Counted from the stretch's first letter, positions 1 to 9,829 are shown. The stretch: 64,000 nt of DNA from Megaustenia siamemsis (GCA_032433765.1 JAVIAB010000124.1:97115202-97179201), one strand, 5' to 3'. Translations and numbers: made by a program. Notes: generated by a model not told the origin, from the letters alone.

Positions 1-190
1 GCTGCGAGGTCTAATGGAATTCTGAGTCCACGGAAGAGACGGGGGAAAGGTGGTAGGGAAGGGGTCGCTGTGAGGTCTAGTGGATTTCTGAGCCAAAGGA
101 AGAAACTGAGAAGAGGAGGAAGTTGCGGTGAAGTCTAGTAGAATTCTGAGTCCACGGAAGAGACGAAGGGGTACGGGGTCGCGGTGAAGT
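1..190. repeat. GA-rich minisatellite, about 70-bp period (intron 1 of copy 1)
   Basis: Two to three imperfect units share a core reading GAATTCTGAGTCCACGGAAG followed by purine-rich sequence and a GTCGC(G/T)GTGA(A/G)GTCTAG junction. The same array follows exon 1 of copies 2, 3 and 4 (15925-16040, 37845-38150, 55585-55760). This places the left edge of the window inside intron 1 of the first receptor copy, with its exon 1 outside the window. The core is related to the 24-bp unit that is expanded in copy 4. Confidence 0.7.
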
Positions 191-965
191 CTAGATGTAG
201 GGCTTCGACCACAAGACATAACGATCCCGAGTTCAAAATCAATTACAGAAAGTGAACGTTTTTTACTTCGAATACGGTGTTTGTTCTAGGTTTTATTTTC
301 CTCCGGTCTCTAGGTTGATCTCATGTCTAGCTCTCTCTGTTAACTACAAAAAACACATGGTACTGTGCACATTCAGTGCGCGTTAAGGAACGTTTGATAT
401 TTAAAAAAAAAAAATTAGCAAATAAAAATGGCCGCTGCCTAAGCAAAATTCAAATGGCAAAAACTACTTCAAAATCTCAAAACTCTCGATGATTAAAAAA
501 TGTGGGTAACTCTAAAGTTGGAGAATAACTGCCTGTATGGCGATGGACACCTGCACTGAAAACGTCTAAAATAGGAAAAAGCAATATTCACATAAATTTC
601 AGTCTCTTGGGATTTCGCTAGAAATATAAAGATGGCGAACACAAACAACAAAAAAACGTGTCCATTTTTTTTGTTACTTGCTGGTATCATGCTGGTTGAG
701 GTCACCTGATAGTTGCTCTTCTACGTGATTCACCCAGAAATGTGTGTTTTGTGAGCTTATAAGATGATTTGTGTTTTGTTTACAGAAAATGGCGATAGTC
801 ACATAATTCGGTCCAATTCATCCGACTTCAAGATTTCACTTTCAAGTGAGTGATTGCTTTTTTCTTTTGATTCTTGTTTGCTTGCACAGATTGGATTGCC
901 ATAGCAATTGCCTGGAGAGGAACTATCTTTATTTATCAGTAATTATGTCTTGTTCTAGCGCAAAT
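191..965. other. Conserved part of receptor intron 1, no gene
   Basis: This stretch recurs after the minisatellite in all four receptor copies (about 16050-16800, 38150-38900, 55760-56520). No reading frame is convincingly coding. A minus-strand frame at 493-705 is retained only because the segment was duplicated, and it is disrupted in copies 3 and 4. Confidence 0.6.
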
Positions 966-969
966 AATT

Positions 970-1440
970 AGCTATAAATTATTTAGTCTTTAGTTCGGAT
1001 TTGTGTCTCCAAATTCCGAACATTCCCATATCCACTTCACTGCCCTTTCCAGCAACCATCGAAGTTTTGCCTTCAGATTATTGCTGCCATGCATTGATTG
1101 ATAGTTTTACGCTCTCTTCCTATAATGATGTTTTCCTGCTTTTGCCCTTCGTGGAGCTCCGTCCCACCATTGCTTCTCCATTTCATGATCAACTTGCTGT
1201 GAGTGTTCATTTAACAATTTCAGTTTTGTCTATTTGTAACGCCACTTGCACAACGGCAATCATTGCTGTCCTGTCGGCCATCTTTTTGCCACGATGTCCA
1301 GCATGGTCGAGACAATACGCCCACGTTAGGCTATTTATGCGAGTTCCCTCAGTCAGGCGCATCTTCTTTCTCCAATGCATTTACTTTTCAAGTCACCAAC
1401 GTATGTTCTATGAGTTGGGTTTTATTTGTTGACGCTTTTC
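970..1440 (-). mobile_element. Degenerate RNase H / 3-prime end of an I-like LINE, antisense in intron 1 (copy 1)
   Basis: Read on the minus strand, this matches the better preserved relic at 20085-20530. There the translation shows YCLDHAGLRGKEMADRIA, which resembles the PGHAGxxGNExADxLA signature of retrotransposon RNase H, and ends in WECSEFGDTNPN, like the C-terminal tail of such elements. The frame is broken. It is present at the same place in all four copies, so it inserted before the duplications. Confidence 0.6.
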
Positions 1441-1507
1441 AACCCAGGTATTGTTTGACGTTTTGGGTCATTTAAAAAAAAATTAATATAATTTCACATA
1501 ATTTAAG

Positions 1508-1722
1508 GTCTAGCGATATCCGACCTTGGATGCCTGACAACTCTTGTGTGGACCAATATCTGCTACACCCCAGCCTTTGCCGCTAAAGACCTACCCTTTG
1601 ATACAATCGAGTTTCAGTACCTGACGAGTGGCTGGCCTCACACAACGTTCACACGAATCACTGGCTGGATCACTGCCATCATCACCTTGGAGAGATGTAT
1701 GTGTATAGCAGCGCCATTAAAG
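1508..1722 (+). CDS. GPCR copy 1 exon 2 (TM2-TM3)
   Basis: 215-bp exon, identical in length to exon 2 of the other three copies. It is preceded by AG and followed by GTATAAAC. It completes the glycine codon begun in exon 1 and ends in phase 0 after PLK. It encodes TM2 (LAISDLGCLITLVW), extracellular loop 1 (SGWPHTTF) and TM3 ending in ERCMC. Confidence 0.85.
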
Positions 1723-2721
1723 GTATAAACGTGTAAATATTTGTAAGAGTTACTTTTCCAGTTACATAAACTTTTATTTTGCACTATTTGATATGCACAA
1801 TTATTCTTAAATTATTTTCAAAACTCAAGTTGCTATAAATTGAGTATTCGTGAAGAATTATGCTGGAAGTTATTGTGCTCCTGATGTATAGGTCATAGTT
1901 GTTATGTCTAACTCTCATCAAAAATATATCTCTAAATCTAGACAAAACACTTCTTGAACTCGCAGACTACTTGAAATATATAGTCAGTAATACATTCGCT
2001 TATTAAGCTATAGAGTACACAACTTTGTAAATTGAGTAATCCTAAAATGTCCAAAATGTAACGTACGGATTATAAATGTTTGATTTCATTAGCATGTTGG
2101 TTAAATACATTTAGTATCTCTGTTCACGAAAACTGTTTTATACTTGAACCACGCTTTATTTTACAATCTTTTCAATCTGAGGACTGTAGTGTGTTTTATT
2201 GTTATTTGTATCGACTACTATCCTGCAAGACCCTTAACAGCAAAATAGCTGAAGGTGCCACCGAATCGAAGCTGATAACTTGCACCAGAATCTGTGGAGC
2301 AGCACTATCTAGACCCAATTACACCCCTTCGCAGTTTCTCTAGTGACAGACTACTAATGTCTAAATGATTGTCTAAAAAGTCTGAACTAAATGTTCTTCT
2401 GGAGGCACTTCGATTTAATGATTCAAACAATGATATGAGTCAATAAACTTGAATATCTACAATAACATTGCGCCAAAGGGGATGATGTCACACAAGAGCG
2501 CTATATGGAGATTTAAAGAAGACTGGTAAACTAACAGAAAAGTGGAGTGGTAAGTTGCTTCACGATGGGAGGTATATTAAAAATAGAATTTGAAAAATTT
2601 CTTTAAGCTTTCCTCACGTGCATTTACGATACGCCTTCAACTTACTATCTAATGTAATCAAACTCATGTATGCTTAAATACATTTCTAATCATTTACCTG
2701 TAATTTATATATCTCACACAG
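1723..2721 (+). other. Intron 2 of GPCR copy 1
   Basis: 999-bp GT-AG intron, collinear with intron 2 of copies 2 (20858-21854) and 3 (39671-40641). A short open frame at 2080-2343 is not conserved in length between copies and has no recognisable domain. I see no gene or mobile element in it. Confidence 0.75.
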
Positions 2722-3338
2722 GTAAAAAATATTTTCACGCCAAACAGGGTGTCATTTCTGATTCTCTCCATCTTCATCGTCCTCATCGCAAGTGTTGCTC
2801 CACTCTACGTTGTCAACAGACTCGGCATGAAGTTCTACCCTAAAAGAAACAAGACACTTCTAGGCTTAGTTCCAACAAACGACAGAGAGAAAACTGAATC
2901 GATTTCTTTTACAATCAACAACGTGTTTATTCCTTTTAGCGCCTTCATCGTCATCACAGTTTGTACGATAACTTTGGTAATTAAACTTCACGAGAAAGTA
3001 AGATGGCGGGTAAAGGCATCAAGTGATGCTAAAACCAGCAACGTAACTAACCGGAACCAAAAGGTTGCCAAAATGGTTGTCATGATTTCAACCCTCTTCA
3101 TCGTTTGTTTTATTCCCTCAGTGTTACTTTCATAGCCATGGTTGTTGAGCCTGAACTCTCCATTGATGGTAAATATAAAAACATACTTATCGTATCTGTA
3201 GGATTGAGCATTATTCTTGAGTCCATTAATTCTTCAGTTAATATTTTTATCTATTACTCAATGAGCAGCAGGTATAGAAGTATTTTCTCTGAAATGTTTA
3301 ACTTGGGCCTTCTGAAGGTAAATTCTTTAGAAGATTAA
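2722..3338 (+). pseudogene. GPCR copy 1 exon 3 (TM4-TM7, frameshift in TM6)
   Basis: The exon starts after CACACAG with the codons for VKNIFTPNRVSF. It contains the loop 2 motif RNKTLLGLV with a potential N-glycosylation site, TM5, a basic loop 3, and TM6 ending FIVCFIP. The one-base deletion at about 3116 breaks it. After the break, NSSVNIFIYYSMSSRYR (TM7 and start of helix 8) is intact in the next frame. Confidence 0.85.
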
Positions 3339-3746
3339 TTACTCAATAAATAGAGGTTCAGGTCAGGAAAATAATGAATGTCTACTTCATACATTTATCC
3401 ATTTATGTTCTTTTGAGTAATGTAATAGCTATACTATAGAGGACGGAATGTGTGATGTTTCACCTTGTAGCAGGAATAAAACAGGCATGTTATGGTTTAG
3501 GTTATGGAAAGCTCCGGTATCTCGGCAAACGAATTAAAATTCATAATTGCTCAACCGCCCGTGGCAGTCGAGTCATCCGAATTAATATTTCATTTCCCAA
3601 ACAAAGGAAAGTAGCTGCAATCCTCATCATAAAATGAGGAACAATATCAACAAAATTTAAAATATCACAGATATCCTATCATGCATGGCAGAAAGAATAG
3701 GACTTTAAATTAAAAACCAAAGATAAAACAAAAAATAATAATAATA
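3339..3746. other. Shared downstream flank of receptor copy 1, no gene
   Basis: Collinear with sequence after exon 3 of copies 2 and 3 (22473-22770; 41260-41376 plus 46611-46750). Copy 1 lacks a roughly 0.55-kb stretch that copies 2 and 3 keep at 22770-23330 and 46750-47330. No coding sequence is seen. Confidence 0.6.
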
Positions 3747-4089
3747 CAGTCATCCCTCGCTACTTAGCGTTTCATTTATTGTGGCCTCAGTACATCGCGG
3801 ATTGTTAAAAAATACAAAATTTAGGAATTATGGCATATTTATATCATTTATACATTACTTTATTTTTGTTATTTATACTATTAATATTTTATTTACATGT
3901 TTGAAACTATTCTTTAATGTTCTAATGATATAATATGCACTTATATGGTTTCCTGTACACTTATTGATATTATACATACACAAAAAATGTACGTATGTTA
4001 AAAATGAGAGGGTGACACTATTTCGCGCTTTTTCACTTATCGCGGCCGGTTCCTGGTCCCTATTAACCGCGATAACTGAGGGATTACTG
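3747..4089. mobile_element. Pogo/Tigger-like MITE (343 bp)
   Basis: The left end reads CAGTCATCCCTCGCTACTTA; the right end is the inverted CAGTAATCCCTCAGTTATCG. Both resemble the CAGT-CCCTCG-ATCGCGG terminal repeats of pogo/Tigger-type elements. AATA flanks both sides (3743-3746 and 4090-4093). The equivalent place in copy 2 (about 23400) has the empty site AATAATACACCAG, so this is a clean insertion specific to segment 1. It has no transposase, so it is non-autonomous. Confidence 0.8.
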
Positions 4090-4129
4090 AATACACCAGA
4101 GGGCAATATATACCTAGATCGGCCGGCCT

Positions 4130-4560
4130 TGGAAAAAGGTCGACCACTATGTATATCTTAGTAGTAATATAGAACAAGAAGGTGAAACAAATAAGGAGAT
4201 CTGAAGCAGCAATTTGCAGATAGCTTATGCAGCAACACATTTTAGAAACCTACAAAATAGGGAAATAAAAAGTACTAAACAAGAAAACCAAACTTAGAAT
4301 ATTCAACTCAAAAGTATTATCAGCCCCTTTCTACGCGTATGAAAGCTGTCAAAAAGAATAAAGATTGAGAAAAAACTAAATGCTTTTGAAGGCAAATGCC
4401 TGAGAATAATACTCTGTACAATGGAATGAATTCGAGACAAATATATAGATAAGGGAAATGGTCATGCAACCAACGATCGCATTTACAATTAGAGAGAGAT
4501 AAGGTAGACATATGTCGGGCAGATGTTTAGAACAGAGGAGAATAGAATTTCAAAACATGC
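4130..4560 (+). mobile_element. Non-LTR reverse transcriptase C-terminal fragment (segment 1)
   Basis: With frameshifts, the plus strand reads DHYVYLSSNIEQEGE (compare YLGS...EGG), then TKLRIFNSKVLS, FYAYESC and LNAFEGKCLR, the usual order after the palm domain of LINE reverse transcriptases. The relic recurs at 23440-23900, 47440-47905 and 29142-29395, so it predates the segment duplications. Confidence 0.7.
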
Positions 4561-4561
4561 T

Positions 4562-4983
4562 CTTCTATTGGGAGACATCTACATCATGGGTCATACCGGT
4601 TGTCGTAGGTGATCATGTCCTTCTACAATCTTCTATCTACCGTGCATCATATCAGTTCTGTTGTTGACTGTTTTCCAGTAGCTCCTTTCTACCAGTTTTA
4701 ACGCAGCACTGTAATTATGTGCCTATTCGCTGTGAATGAAAACAATAAACAATTTATCGCTTTGCATTTGTGGTTGTACATGGCAGCCCAATATTTTGTG
4801 TTTGTTCGTTTGACATTTTAATCACGTTATTCTCACATTAGATTTTGAGTTTGAGTTTCACCAATTCTTTTCTTCATTTTTGTTTTACAATTTATCACAC
4901 TTTATACTCCAATTTATAATTTTTTTTTTTTTTTTTTACAAATTTTCTCAAATAACCATTTTTTAACACAACACCCATTTGTA
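4562..4983. other. Shared noncoding flank, T-rich
   Basis: Collinear with 23900-24290 and 47905-48295. It contains a homopolymer T tract (about 4921-4938) and no coding signal. Confidence 0.5.
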
Positions 4984-5886
4984 TATCATCATCATCATCA
5001 TAAAGTACCGGGCCTACTGGCGTAGGTGATCATGTCTCTCCACAACCTTCGATCTCGGCAGCTATTTATCATTTCTGTTGTTGACCTTCTGCCAAGCCAT
5101 TCTCTTAAGTTGACTGGTATTGTTTCTCTTTACTTCCCTCTATCTCTTCATCCCTCAATTTTTCCAGTTGTTACAATATATTCAAGTTGTTCTCTTCTCA
5201 TTAAATGGCCAAAAAATGATGATTGTTTCTTCCTGATATTGGAAATTTGCTCTCTTTTTGCTTTGACCTCTCTCAGAACCTTTTCATTACTCTTCTTAGT
5301 TGTCCATTGTATTTTCAACATTCTTCTGTAAAACCTGATTTTCTTGTCTGTTGTCCTATTGTCCGTGACTCGTATCCGTATGTTAAGACTGGCTCATCGT
5401 AACATTTAAGAACTCTTTTTTTCTTGTTTCTATTGTCAAAGACGGATTGCATAATATTTTCCTCATTTTTTTGAAAGCTGCTTTTGTTTGAGCCATTCTG
5501 CATCTCACCTCTTTTGTACATCTTCCGTCTGAGGTTAACAAAGTTCCCAAATATTTAAATTCATTTACCTGTTTTAATATTGTTCCACTTGTCTTTATTT
5601 TGCACTGAGGTGATGTCTTTTTCTTTGTTGTTACCATTACCTCTATCTTTTTGCTATTAAAGCTGAGTCCTTTATTTTTGCTTTCTTTCACTATAATGTC
5701 CAACATTTCTTGTAACTCATTTTCACTCTTAGCGGTTAATACTGTATCATCAGCATATCTTAGATTATTTATATTATGTCCTCCAATTGTTATTCCAGGC
5801 CTTAAATATAACATTAAAAATAAGCGTCTAAATTCTGCATTTAAGATATACAGATCATATGGTGTTAGTGACAATATTTCTCAGTG
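4984..5886 (-). mobile_element. 5-prime-truncated LINE 3-prime end with YADD reverse transcriptase
   Basis: Read on the minus strand from 5886, the translation shows SLTPYDLYILNAEF, NNLRYADDTVLTAKSE (the catalytic YADD box), FKYLGTLLTSDGRC, then the C-terminal tail. The 3-prime end is a run of CATCATCATCAT on the plus strand (a TGATGA-type tail) at 4984-5000. In segments 2 and 3 only the 5-prime edge remains (about 24300-24395 and 48300-48395), so those copies lost the middle by deletion. Confidence 0.85.
5383..5874 (-). pseudogene. Reverse transcriptase palm fragment of the LINE
   Basis: 163-codon open frame with LRYADDTVLTAKSE, FNSKKIEVMVTTKKK and FKYLGTLLTSDGRC. It is a fragment of about one fifth of a usual LINE ORF2, with no endonuclease and a frameshifted C-terminus (continued at 5315-5521). 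It is not a functional protein. Confidence 0.75.
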
Positions 5887-5889
5887 ACT

Positions 5890-6114
5890 AACGGCACATT
5901 TATCGAAAGTTGTGAAGAATTATTTTAGGACATTGAGGGACGAAGAGATTGAGGGAAGCAAAGAGAAAAGATATCAGACAGCTTAAGAGAATGGCTTGGC
6001 AGAAGGTCAACAACAGAAAGGATAAATAACTGTCGAGATCGAAAGTTGTGGAGAGACATGATCACATATGCCAGCAGGCCCTATACTTGATGATGATGAT
6101 GAACGGCACATTTA
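5890..6114 (+). mobile_element. Short 5-prime-truncated LINE tail with 13-bp target duplication
   Basis: AACGGCACATTTA is present at 5890-5902 and again at 6102-6114. The 199 bp between ends with a frame resembling NCRDRKLWRDMITYASRP, a LINE C-terminus, followed by TGATGATGATGATG. This is a textbook target-primed insertion. It is shared with segments 2 (about 24412-24610) and 3 (about 48410-48620), so it predates the duplications. Confidence 0.85.
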
Positions 6115-6536
6115 ATCTATGGCCAGGTCCGTGTAAAGTAAACTTCTCTGCTGTTACTTTTTTCTTTCTCTATTTTGTACTCTAGTTGTAGTTCCATATT
6201 TTTCTCATTGAATATTGCATATGAAGAAATCAAGTCTGTACACAAAGAGAGAAACGTAATCCCATTATGTTGACTCCATTCCTATTTGTTGAAGCCTGTC
6301 TTTGCAACTCATTGGAAATGAGAAAGTAGTTCAACATTTCAAGGAGAAAAAAATAACAAGGAAAACAACGACACATTAACAAGTACGAGATAAGTGTAAC
6401 AAAGTTACCAAACATTAGGTCAGTGACGGCAGCAGAAGTATTTTCTTGATAGCAACAACTAGGACAAGGGCATCAAACTTTGGTATAATTAACAAGCACT
6501 CAAAAGGTAAGCTTTTTGATCACTCATGCAGTACTG
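6115..6536. other. Shared noncoding segment
   Basis: Collinear with 24600-25200 and 48610-49205, with about 150 bp missing here relative to those copies. No gene is recognised; a 61-codon minus frame at 6230-6415 is only a shared AT-rich frame. Confidence 0.5.
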
Positions 6537-6911
6537 TGATCATGTCGATGCTCAGATGTCGAAGACTAAGATGGCTGGGGCATGACCAACGAATGGAAGA
6601 AAAGCGCATCCCCAGGCAAATACTATATGGCGAACTAACTCACGGAAAAAGACAAATCGGCAGACCTAAACTACGATATAGAGATATCTGTAAATCATCT
6701 CTGAATGACTTCTCTATATGTAAATATGACTGGGAACATATGACAAATGATCGTACATCATGGAAAGCATATATAAGAAACGGTACAACATTATTTCAGA
6801 CTGTGCTAAGCCAAAATTTAGAAGAAAAAAGACTCATGATAAAGGATAGAAATCCCTGTGGATCAGTGGGCCTGCCATTTTCTTTCTGTGAACGCGTGTG
6901 TTTGTCAAACA
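6537..6911 (+). mobile_element. LINE endonuclease/RT C-terminal end with cysteine motif
   Basis: The plus-strand frame (within 6446-6964) reads RLRWLGHDQRMEEKRIPRQI, GKRQIGRPKLRYRD and DWEHMTNDRTSWK, then CSVGLPFSFCERVCLSNIGR-like sequence with CxxxC-type cysteines. This is the characteristic C-terminal end of a LINE family that is common in lophotrochozoans. It begins after AGTACTGT (6527-6536), which recurs at 8186-8193, so 6537-8186 entered segment 1 as one block. Confidence 0.8.
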
Positions 6912-7205
6912 TTGGTAGAATTAAGGAGCCAGTGGTGGAGAGTGTTAAACACTCTAATGTATGATGACAGTTTTACAAAAAAGGAACACAACACACTACT
7001 GGCGTTTCGGCCTGTGGCCTTTATCAGAATACAAGGACAACGACAACAAACGGTGAAGCACAATTATCTATAACTACATGTTAGATGATCAGTTTAATGG
7101 AGAGGTGGACAGAAAAGAAGAAAGTAGGATGTTAAAAATAAAACAGGAAGCTACATGAGGGGAGGTAGGATGAGTGTTATGATTTATAAAGAAGAAAGAA
7201 TGGGA

Positions 7206-7206
<1 letters not shown>

Positions 7207-7246
<40 letters not shown>
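7207..7246. repeat. (TA)n microsatellite
   Basis: About 20 TA dinucleotides inside the 6537-8186 insertion. Confidence 0.95.
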
Positions 7247-7250
<4 letters not shown>

Positions 7251-7682
7251 TGTCACTTAGCTTAAATAACTTGTCTGTCCGCCGTAAACGAAACGAATGA
7301 ATTACTGTATGTGGAACATCACGTGGCGATAGAACGCCATACAGGAATGTGGGAAAACAATTAAGAGGGGAGGGGTTATTATAGGGGGGGGGGTAGAAGA
7401 AATGGCGGATAAGCCTGGCCAGTGTCAAAACACCGGTCGAAATAAATAACAACCAAAACAATAGCTCAGGTTAGGCATGGCAAAGAGCGGAAGAAGGAGA
7501 AGGTAATAGGTCTCATAAAACTACTAGAGCCTAACAGGGGAGGGGTGGGTGGGAGTGGGGGGGGGTTTATCCTAGTAGAGGAATCGGAAAGGAAGAGAGG
7601 AAGGGAGAAGGAGAAAATAATAACCAGAGGAAGAGAAATAGAAAGTAAAAAAATAAGGGAGGGAAAGAATCAGACATAGGAA

Positions 7683-7992
7683 AAGTGGATAGGAGGAGAG
7701 GCGATGGGTCAGGAGAAATAAGATAGAGTGGGAGTCAGAAAGAAGTGGAGTAATAGAGGGATGGTACGCAGAAAGTAGTGCCAAGAGAGGTAGAGAAGTA
7801 GTGAGACTGAGGGGCCTACTTGGAGTGTATATATAAAGGGGAGTAGGAAGTATACACCAGAGGAGGAGAGGTAAAAGATAGGAGGAGAAGCGATGGGTCA
7901 GGAGTGAATAGGTAGAGAGGGAGTCAGAAAGAAGTGGAGTAATAAAGGGATGGTACGTAGGAAGTAGTGCCTAGAGAGGTAGGAAGTAGGGA
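7683..7992. repeat. Direct repeat of about 115 bp, about 185 bp apart, in purine-rich DNA
   Basis: The block that begins AGGAGGAGAGGCGATGGGTC near 7690 recurs as AGGAGGAGAAGCGATGGGTC near 7876. Each is followed by GTCAGAAAGAAGTGGAGTAA, a GGGATGGTACG segment and AAGTAGTGCC. The surrounding 7460-8150 is mostly A and G on the plus strand. No reading frame is convincing. Confidence 0.8.
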
Positions 7993-8186
7993 AACAGAGA
8001 GCCTGAGGGGATTCAAAGAGAAGTGGGATGAGAGTGGCTGATGAACAGACAAGTGGAGTCCTAGAAGTGGGCTGAGAGGAGACAAGCGGGTAAGGGGGAG
8101 GGGGGTTTATACTGGAATAGTGAGGGTTGAGAAGTGACTACACAAGAGAATAGAGAATCATAGGAGTGTATATAAGGGCGATATGT

Positions 8187-8345
8187 AGTACTGTAAGGAG
8201 CATGCTAATAGTTGCAGTGCTATGGTAAAGCTGGTAGCAGGAGCAAATAATGCGGTGTAACGTACACTCCTACGAGGTATGGTGACAGCTTTACAAAAAT
8301 AAATACTGACATTTCCTCCAACATTTCGTCTTTATAATCCTTTTG
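8187..8345. mobile_element. Old Penelope-type terminal-repeat remnant (segment 1)
   Basis: GGTAAAGCTGGTAGCAGGAG, GGTATGGTGACAGCTTTAC and ACTGACATTT match the left arm of the foldback element at 42430-42530. The remnant is shared with 25200-25350 and 49210-49345, so it is ancestral to the segments. Confidence 0.55.
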
Positions 8346-8729
8346 TAGCACTAAAACTTGACCAAGAAGGTTTTCACTGGAGTAAGGTAGAAAGTAAGCC
8401 TAAAACAATCTGTGGCGAAATTATGTGTCAAGTCAATATATTGAAATGCCGCAGTTTCGACATAATTTCCCGCTCCCCTCACAAAAAATATATATATATT
8501 CTCAAACAAGTGTAGAAGAATAAATTAATAATTAAGTTTTGAGTTTTAATGTAGAAAAATTAATCTTTTAAGTTAATAAATATTTTTTTTTTAATTATCG
8601 GTTCAATAAATTATGACATCTGTGAGAGCGCTTCACGATTTTGCTCATTGCATTACAGTCTTCTGTAAATTAAATAATTGCCTTACCTCAAGTGAGAGCC
8701 GTGCAAGCTCATTGAACTGACCAACTTGG
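8346..8729. other. Shared AT-rich noncoding segment
   Basis: Collinear with 25350-25744, 33080-33410 and 49345-49710. No gene is seen. Confidence 0.5.
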
Positions 8730-9048
8730 GGGTATTGGTAGCCTATTTGGGAAAAACAACCCATCTAGACTACCGACGTTCGGACAACCCGTGTTCGAGT
8801 CCCGCAGTGTAAATTGTACTCGTTGTTGGAAAAAAAAATACCCCCATGGTTGACCTAGGCGTTGTAGAAATGGGTACCAGGGTATTACCCTGGGAAGGTG
8901 AGGAATGTCGTTTAGCATCGTGATTTTCAATGCTTGAAGCGACACTATCCAGAAATCTCCGAACATTTCTGGATAGGCAGCCGGTCACATTTGGATGGAA
9001 ACTCGCGTGCTAAGACGCCGGTTCAAGTCTCGTACTTGACCTTACCTT
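8730..9048 (+). mobile_element. Composite tRNA-derived SINE (segment 1)
   Basis: Two tRNA-like promoter remnants are present. A B-box-like GTGTTCGAGTCCCGC lies near 8795, and a second, CCGGTTCAAGTCTCG, near 9020; GGGTACCAGGGTATTACCCT lies between. The insertion lies at AACT and is absent from the equivalent places at 33412 and 49712 (empty site GACCAACTAATGACAAAA). It is shared with 25745-26066. Confidence 0.7.
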
Positions 9049-9266
9049 TACTAACTAAGGACAAAAATGTCGGGTATAATACTGATCAACCACAGTCGAC
9101 TATAGATTTATTTAAGCCAAGAGAGAGGGGGGGGGGGGCGTTTTCATCTCTAGGAACTATAGACGGCGGACGTCACTCTACCCACAACCGCTCCTGTTCG
9201 TAAATATGAAAACGTCACGCTTGTTGATGGGTTTTCCGGTTTTATTTATCTTTTGCAGGCTATAGC

Positions 9267-9425
9267 GAAATGGGTACCAGATTTTTTTTCTTGGAAAGAA
9301 ACGCGGCATTGACATAATACTGACCACATTATCCCCAAAAAATAATGTGTCGAACGAGTACACAAATAAAATAAGAGTGCGTACACCATAATCCCAACAC
9401 GTGATGTGGCAGGGATGTTTTCTTT
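9267..9425 (+). mobile_element. Old SINE body (segment 1)
   Basis: GGGTACCAGATTTTTT, GGAAAG, TAATACTGACCACATTA, AATGTGTCGAA and CACCATAATCCC align with the fresh SINE at 32814-33071, with many changes and no tRNA-like head. It is shared by all downstream blocks (26322, 33700, 50030), so it is older than the duplications. Confidence 0.6.
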
Positions 9426-9829
9426 CTTTCTACTTTCAGTACCATCTCAATGTCAACACTTACTTTTTCTTCTCTGATTAAATAGTTGTCCGCTCTTCCC
9501 CCCCCCCCCACCCCACCAAGATAAACAAAAACACTGCATTCAAATTATTTATTAAGTTGGCAACAGAACAAAGTAAATAAACTATCGACAGAAATGTGGT
9601 TATCATTACAGAACAGTTCAAAGCAACCATTTTATGAATTCCCTTTTCTTGTAAAAAAAAATAAAAACATGAGATTAGGATTGACATTGTTTCGGCGTTA
9701 TACAGAAAGATTAATGCCCTTTTTATATTGTGCCATTTAGACGTCAATTCCGACCACATCAACAATATAATGTGCCATTTGGGCAACTGAAAAGCATTGG
9801 GAGAGGCAATGTTTACCGTATAGGCCTTT
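9426..9829. other. Shared noncoding segment
   Basis: Collinear with 26480-26900, 33850-34260 and 50180-50590. It holds a C homopolymer near 9500 and no gene. Confidence 0.5.

Larger units (their letters stand above)
1508..3338 (+). pseudogene. Gastropod chemosensory-like GPCR, copy 1 (frameshifted; exon 1 outside window)
   Basis: Exon 2 (1508-1722) and exon 3 (2722-3338) of a class A receptor. Exon 2 carries TM2 and TM3 with LAISDLG and ERC; exon 3 carries TM4-TM7. At about 3116, copy 1 reads ATTCCCTCAGTG where copy 2 reads ATTCCCATCAGTG. The one-base loss shifts the frame at the end of TM6 and gives an early stop (FIPSVLLS then stop). The downstream frame (3126-3338) still encodes TM7 and the tail, so the break is recent. 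The exon 2 acceptor is TTTAAG rather than the TTTCAG or TTACAG of the other copies. Exon 1 must lie left of the window. A sequencing error at the deletion is possible. AATAAA follows the stop by 6 bases but is not conserved in copies 3 and 4. Confidence 0.85.
6912..8186 (+). mobile_element. Penelope-type terminal-repeat derivative with GA-rich tail
   Basis: 6912-7180 matches, base after base, the arms of the foldback element at 42447-42720 (GGTGGGG, ACACTCCAA, GGTATGGTGACAGC, TTTCGGCCTGTGGCCTT, GTGAAGCACAATTA, ACATGTTAGATGAT). After a TA microsatellite (7207-7246) the plus strand becomes strongly purine-biased up to about 8150. No protein is encoded. Relation to the Penelope element is inferred from the shared GAAGGCC...GGCCGAAACG motif. 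Confidence 0.6.

Noticed and set aside
493..705. Minus-strand hydrophobic frame in intron 1, seen in four copies (16314, 38421, 56097)
   Set aside because: Shared by duplication; length and frame change in copies 3 and 4, with no domain.
780..857. Possible extra exon with TTTACAG acceptor and CAAGTGAGT donor in intron 1
   Set aside because: Exons 1 and 2 already join perfectly in the middle of TM2 (SLLG/LAISD); the donor is lost in copy 4, and the sequence has a stop.
2080..2343. 87-codon frame in intron 2 of copy 1
   Set aside because: It shrinks and shifts in copy 2 and is lost in copies 3 and 4.
3345..3350. AATAAA as polyadenylation signal of the receptors
   Set aside because: It lies only 6 bases after the stop and is not kept in copies 3 and 4; left as a note in the gene entries.
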